DNA of 64,000 nucleotides. Source: Chionis minor. Its lineage: Eukaryota > Chordata > Aves > Charadriiformes > Chionididae. Each line of letters begins with the position of its first letter. Within the stretch, counting starts at the first letter, position 1. Below the pieces are notes generated by a model. That model made no database searches and was not told where the DNA came from. It saw only the letters and a program-made list of their open reading frames with translations. Positions 59,794 through 64,000 of this stretch are shown piece by piece. A program made the translations under genes and the position numbers. The stretch lies in assembly GCA_013398295.1 (NCBI GenBank), contig VZSF01003332.1, positions 1 to 64,000 of the forward strand, in the 5' to 3' direction.

Positions 59794-62700
59794 TAAGCAT
59801 GACAACTATGACAGCCTAACTAAGCATGTTTCAAGACAGAACGCCTCCTTGATGGCAGCATCAAGACAAAATAACAGAATGGCTTTACCTTGAATATTTA
59901 AACACTCCATTTCTCCATTTGCCTTTGGAAATCTCTGGAAGCATTTTTTCATTTTTTTCTTCCTTTTTTTTTTTTCTTTTTCCCCTGCCACTTGTTTTAA
60001 GCAATTCCATCCTAAACGGTGGTGTTTCTGAGTGAGACTAGAAGAAGAAAAGGTTTAAGTAAGTGACAAACACTGATCCTCATCATCACTCTGATTTCTA
60101 CATTTACAGCTCATGTCCACATACATAATTTCCCCATTTTCTTATAGAGATCTTGACAGTTCCATAGCACCATTATCATTCATGGTCTGGACTGGCAGAG
60201 CCAGAATTTTGCGTGTCTGTGTGTCTATGTGATTTTTTCTCCCCTTGGAGAATATGATGTTTATTAAGGGATAGGTTCAGGTGAGACTGAATTGGAAGAC
60301 TCTTGCTCAATATCCATCTGTCCAGCCCGGTATCATGTTAAATATGAGAACACAAGGGAATAAATTAAGTTTATTTCTAGGGTTCTTCTTTCAAGCGGTA
60401 TTTGTGAAATCCAAAATAAAAGATGCTGGAGCAACACTTGTCTAATTCGTGTGACTTCTCTGGCACACCAAGAGAATTCTGCTGCTACTTTATCAAGTTC
60501 TACTTCTCCATCTCACCTCCTAGCATGCACCACTCATTTCTGATGCAACTCCCATGACGGTATTTTTTTTCCACAGAACAATGTAGAAGGAATTTGAAGT
60601 GGAATTCAATCAGAGATTATAAGTACTGTGAATACATGGGAAATGTTCCTTTATTTTATATTTTTAAATCCTTCATTAGACTAAAGGATCAGTTTGCAAA
60701 ACCCATTTATTCTCTTCTTTCTATCCTTTGCTCAACAGTTTACTGTACATTCTTTAGTACCCAGCTTTTTCTAGTCCTACTGTTCATTTAAATGTTAAAA
60801 AGACAGATTCATTTCAACTGCAGAAGCTGTTCAAATACTGTAAATTACCTGACTTAATGCAAAAAAATTCATAGCTTAGAATGAAGCTCATCATGCTATG
60901 CATGCATGACCCCACTTCAAGTATTAAACTGGTTTCTAAACAATGACCATTCTTTGTTGCAATATTAAGGTTCAACTAGATGAGATGTGGGGCCCAGTTC
61001 TGATCCCATTAAATTCAGTGGGATTTCATTCTTAGCAGAATTTGAATGTAATTATCACTGCTTTCATTTTTCATAAAACTTGCCTATTTTGTTCTTCAGT
61101 CCCTTCATATGGCTATATCTATTTCAAAGGTTATGTCAGAGCAACAAAAGAATCAAAGAAAAAATACAGAAAGGCCCTGTTCTTGCTCATTTCGGTATTC
61201 TTCAAAGTGATATGGCTAAATATCTCAGGAGGGATTTCTGGGGTATGCTTGGACATGAGTTAGCATTGTACATCGCTAATAGAACCTGAAATATAGAAGA
61301 CTCTTGAGAACGAGGTCACTTAGACCCAGGCCTGCCAAAATTAGGTCTCTCATTTAAAAATTCTGCTTGTGTGTGCTGCAGTCACAGGAAAGACTTCATT
61401 ATGTAGTAGAAACAGAGAAAAGTACAAAGTTTGACAAGCTTATTAAAAGTCTTAAATATCTTGTTTAAATAATCATTCATTAAAGAAACTTGCCACCTTA
61501 TAAAATAATTTATTTCTTGAAAGTCAGAATATAAATACTGTGAAAGAGTACTACATCTGAGGACCTAGCTTATAGGCGAATTGGTGGGTTTTGTCAGTGA
61601 TCAAGATTTATATCACTTGGCTAATTCCTTTCCTATATAATTTTAAAGAGTAAGATTTAGAAAGATACTGAATCCTTTCCCCCGATTTCAATAGTACACG
61701 CATATCCTTCAGAAATATGGCCGATAATATCTATTACTGTCTTTGGTGAGGTCTTGTGAACTTATAAAAACTTTACTGTAAACAGGATGCTGAATGCTCT
61801 AACAGTCCCAGTGAAATCATTCTTATTCTGCATGAATACAGACTGGGGTCCGTTGAAAGACTGGGGCACAAGAAAATGGCACATTGGTAAATGTATTGGT
61901 ACCAGTGCTTGCAAGGCTTTTGTACAGTGGCAAAAGGTCATACTGCTTCTGGTGTGCCTGTGATACTGTATGCGATATCTGTTAGAAACTGATCCTGTTA
62001 GTATTATAATATAATAATACTTTAATATATAATAGCATTTTAAGTGTAGTAACTTTTTCATTGCTTTAATGATTTAGTCATGCAATTCAGTGTCCATCCT
62101 TCATGCTTGATGTTGATCTAACTTGAAGAGATCTATATCCCTTTATAAATTCTTTACATTGAATATTTGTACAGGAAAACTAACTTTTGTATTTTAATTT
62201 AAAACCACAATTAAGTCTCATGAATTCCCTTTCCCAAAGTGAAACCAAAGTCAGTATGTTGGGAACAAAATTTTATTCACAGTACTGAAACAGCTATTTG
62301 GGGATATGGAAACAAACAACCAACCATAAAACCTCTAAATCCCACAATTTTAAATTGACAGAAAGAGCACCTCTTGTGAGCTTTTAACCAGCGAAACTCT
62401 GCTCCTTAGGCAGTCTTATATAAATGTATCTATTTGTGATTCAGAGGTTTTCAGGCATGCTATATTTATCACATCTTTTTGAAAAATGAGCCAGTGGTTT
62501 ACTGACTTTACAATTAAAAATATTTTATTGTGCTGATTAATTGACTTTAACTGTGGCAGTACTGCACATAGCTACACAGGTCAGGACATCGAAAAGATTT
62601 TGCTTATACACTAATTCACTACCTAGGAGTGGTTACAAAAACCTGGCCTTTGGCTTTATTAGTCATAGTTTAGAAGACACTATTTTGTGCACCAGATTTC

Positions 62701-63389
62701 TTAGCATATCCAAATGAATGACAAATCTTCCAGTTATTTATTATTCATGAATTGTAATAAATAATGTTAATGATATTGCACTTATTAATTTAGCCCTCTT
62801 TTAAACATCAGAGGTACAGGAAGGAAGGCTGAACATAAGAGGCTGTCAAAGATTTCTTATTTTCTGTGGTCATTCCCGTAGATCTGATATATTTTCAGTA
62901 GAACCAAAAACTGAACAGAAAACATTTAAGCAACTGGGGTTGTATCTTGCAGCAATAATCAATATAAAAATAATTTTCTTCAAATAATATCATTTTACTG
63001 ATTTGAAGAAAAAAAAATAGTTGCAAAAAGGTGAAAAAGAACTCAAAAGCTAATGAACTACAGAATTCTGAGCATTCGTAATATATTTTTAAAGAACTCT
63101 GGAATTACTCTCCTTCAGAATTTGATATGGCTGGAGAAAGACCCTTCTAATATTTGTCAAGGTTTAGTGTTAGAAGATTGTTAACGATCTTTCTCCACTC
63201 TGTTAAGTATTTTGGAATTCAAAATCTAAAACCATTTAGTACAAGAGGTGTAGCTACATCCTTCAAAATTCCGAAGGTCTAGGTCCAGACTGGGTTCTTG
63301 AAACAGGAGCTATAGGCCAAAAAGGTGAGGATTTGCAGAGCAAAACTCCTGGTGTAAATGATATAAAATTTAAATGTATTAGTTTGATT
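59794..63389. other. AT-rich non-coding DNA, no recognised gene
   Basis: No coding motif found. A 10-bp direct repeat ACTAAGCATG (59792-59801 and 59819-59828) lies at the 5' junction of the preceding CR1. A T/pyrimidine-rich patch lies at 59944-59990. Confidence 0.5.
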
Positions 63390-63735
63390 AGCTGAGAGAA
63401 CGGAATTTGTTCATTCTTAAGGAAAGATGACTAGGGGGAAGCTCATTGTTGTTTTCAGCTATTTAATTCAAGAGTATAGAAAAGACAGAGCCAAATCCTT
63501 CACAGAGATTAATAGTGATAGGGCAGGATGCAGCAGGCACAAAATGCAACAAGGGTAATTCTGATTAGTTATTAAGGATTCCCCCCGCCCAAAACAAGGG
63601 TAGTCCTACACTGAAACAGACTGGAATCTCCATTCTTGGAGATAGTCACTGGATAAGGCACTGAGCAACCTAACCTAAATTGCTTCTGCTTTGAGCAGGG
63701 GTCTGGACATCCAGAGGTCTCCTCCAACCCCTCCA
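63390..63735 (+). mobile_element. Ancient CR1 3' end, plus strand
   Basis: Degraded CR1 C-terminal wording is visible: CTGAGAGAACGGAATTTG then TTCATTCTTAAGGAAAGATG (equivalent to LRERxLFxLKER), ATTTAATTCAAGAGTATAGA, CAGAGATTAATAGTGATAGG (equivalent to SDRxG), and TCTCCTCCAACCCCTCCAAT at the UTR end. No open frame remains. It is as diverged as the 27941 copy. Confidence 0.7.
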
Positions 63736-64000
63736 ATTTAGCACTTACTGGTGTGCTAAGCGAGGTCTGAGGCACTGAATGACCATTTCTAACCACAGTG
63801 CATTTGGTGTACTCCTGGAATGCACTTTCACATTTAGTTTTATCTGAAAGCAATCCTATTCATCGATGTTAGACCACTCCATTGTGTGAACCAAACTGGA
63901 AAAAACAGACATAACTGGAATACTCATTTCAGTGACATACACCTGATTTGGATTAAAACATCAATGTTGCTGCCTCCTGGATGAACCTGGAGAAGGAAGT
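63736..64000. other. Window end, nothing recognised
   Basis: Unassigned sequence. The minus frame at 63572-63853 overlaps the CR1 remnant and has no motif. Confidence 0.4.

Overview
The window looks like a gene-poor, AT-rich stretch of a bird nuclear genome. The best evidence is the interspersed repeats: nearly all recognisable ones are CR1 LINEs, the dominant retrotransposon of birds and other sauropsids, with their typical 3' ends (octamer tails such as ATTCTATG, no poly-A) and heavy 5' truncation. I saw no intact protein-coding gene, no recognisable tRNA or rRNA gene, no CRISPR array and no bacterial-style operon. No species can be named.

Layout: 1-1483 holds two CR1 pieces. About 5.4-9.8 kb is a sharply GC-richer block. 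On its minus strand it carries a decayed, intron-bearing copy of a Rho-GTPase-activating protein of the ARHGAP20/TAGAP type. A PH-domain exon lies at 8774-8923, and five consecutive RhoGAP-domain exons run from about 7392 down to 5670. The exons join in phase, but they contain at least four in-frame stops, one frameshift, two donor sites with G to A at +1, one lost acceptor, and Arg to Gln at both signature arginines. This is the most informative content of the window.

From 9.8 to 64 kb the sequence is mostly AT-rich DNA without recognisable genes. It is interrupted by CR1 copies at 13985-14706 (+), 19994-20705 (-), 27941-28206 (-, old), 33590-34804 (+), 37775-37830 (+, old remnant), 46068-46669 (-), 58735-59793 (-) and 63390-63735 (+, old). 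The copies appear to form at least three younger groups plus an old layer. Two long homopyrimidine microsatellites stand out: a perfect (TTCTC)50 directly at the 3' end of a CR1, and a (CCTT)17.

Assembly structure matters here. There is a 714-base N gap at 44072-44785 and there are single Ns at 156 and 45516. The N at 45516 separates two apparently identical 610-bp copies (44906-45515 and 45517-46126), which looks like an unmerged contig overlap rather than a real duplication. Both single Ns lie inside CR1 sequence.

A second candidate for decayed coding DNA lies at about 47.57-48.95 kb on the plus strand. Several unusually long open stretches there abut in alternating frames; I could not assign a family.
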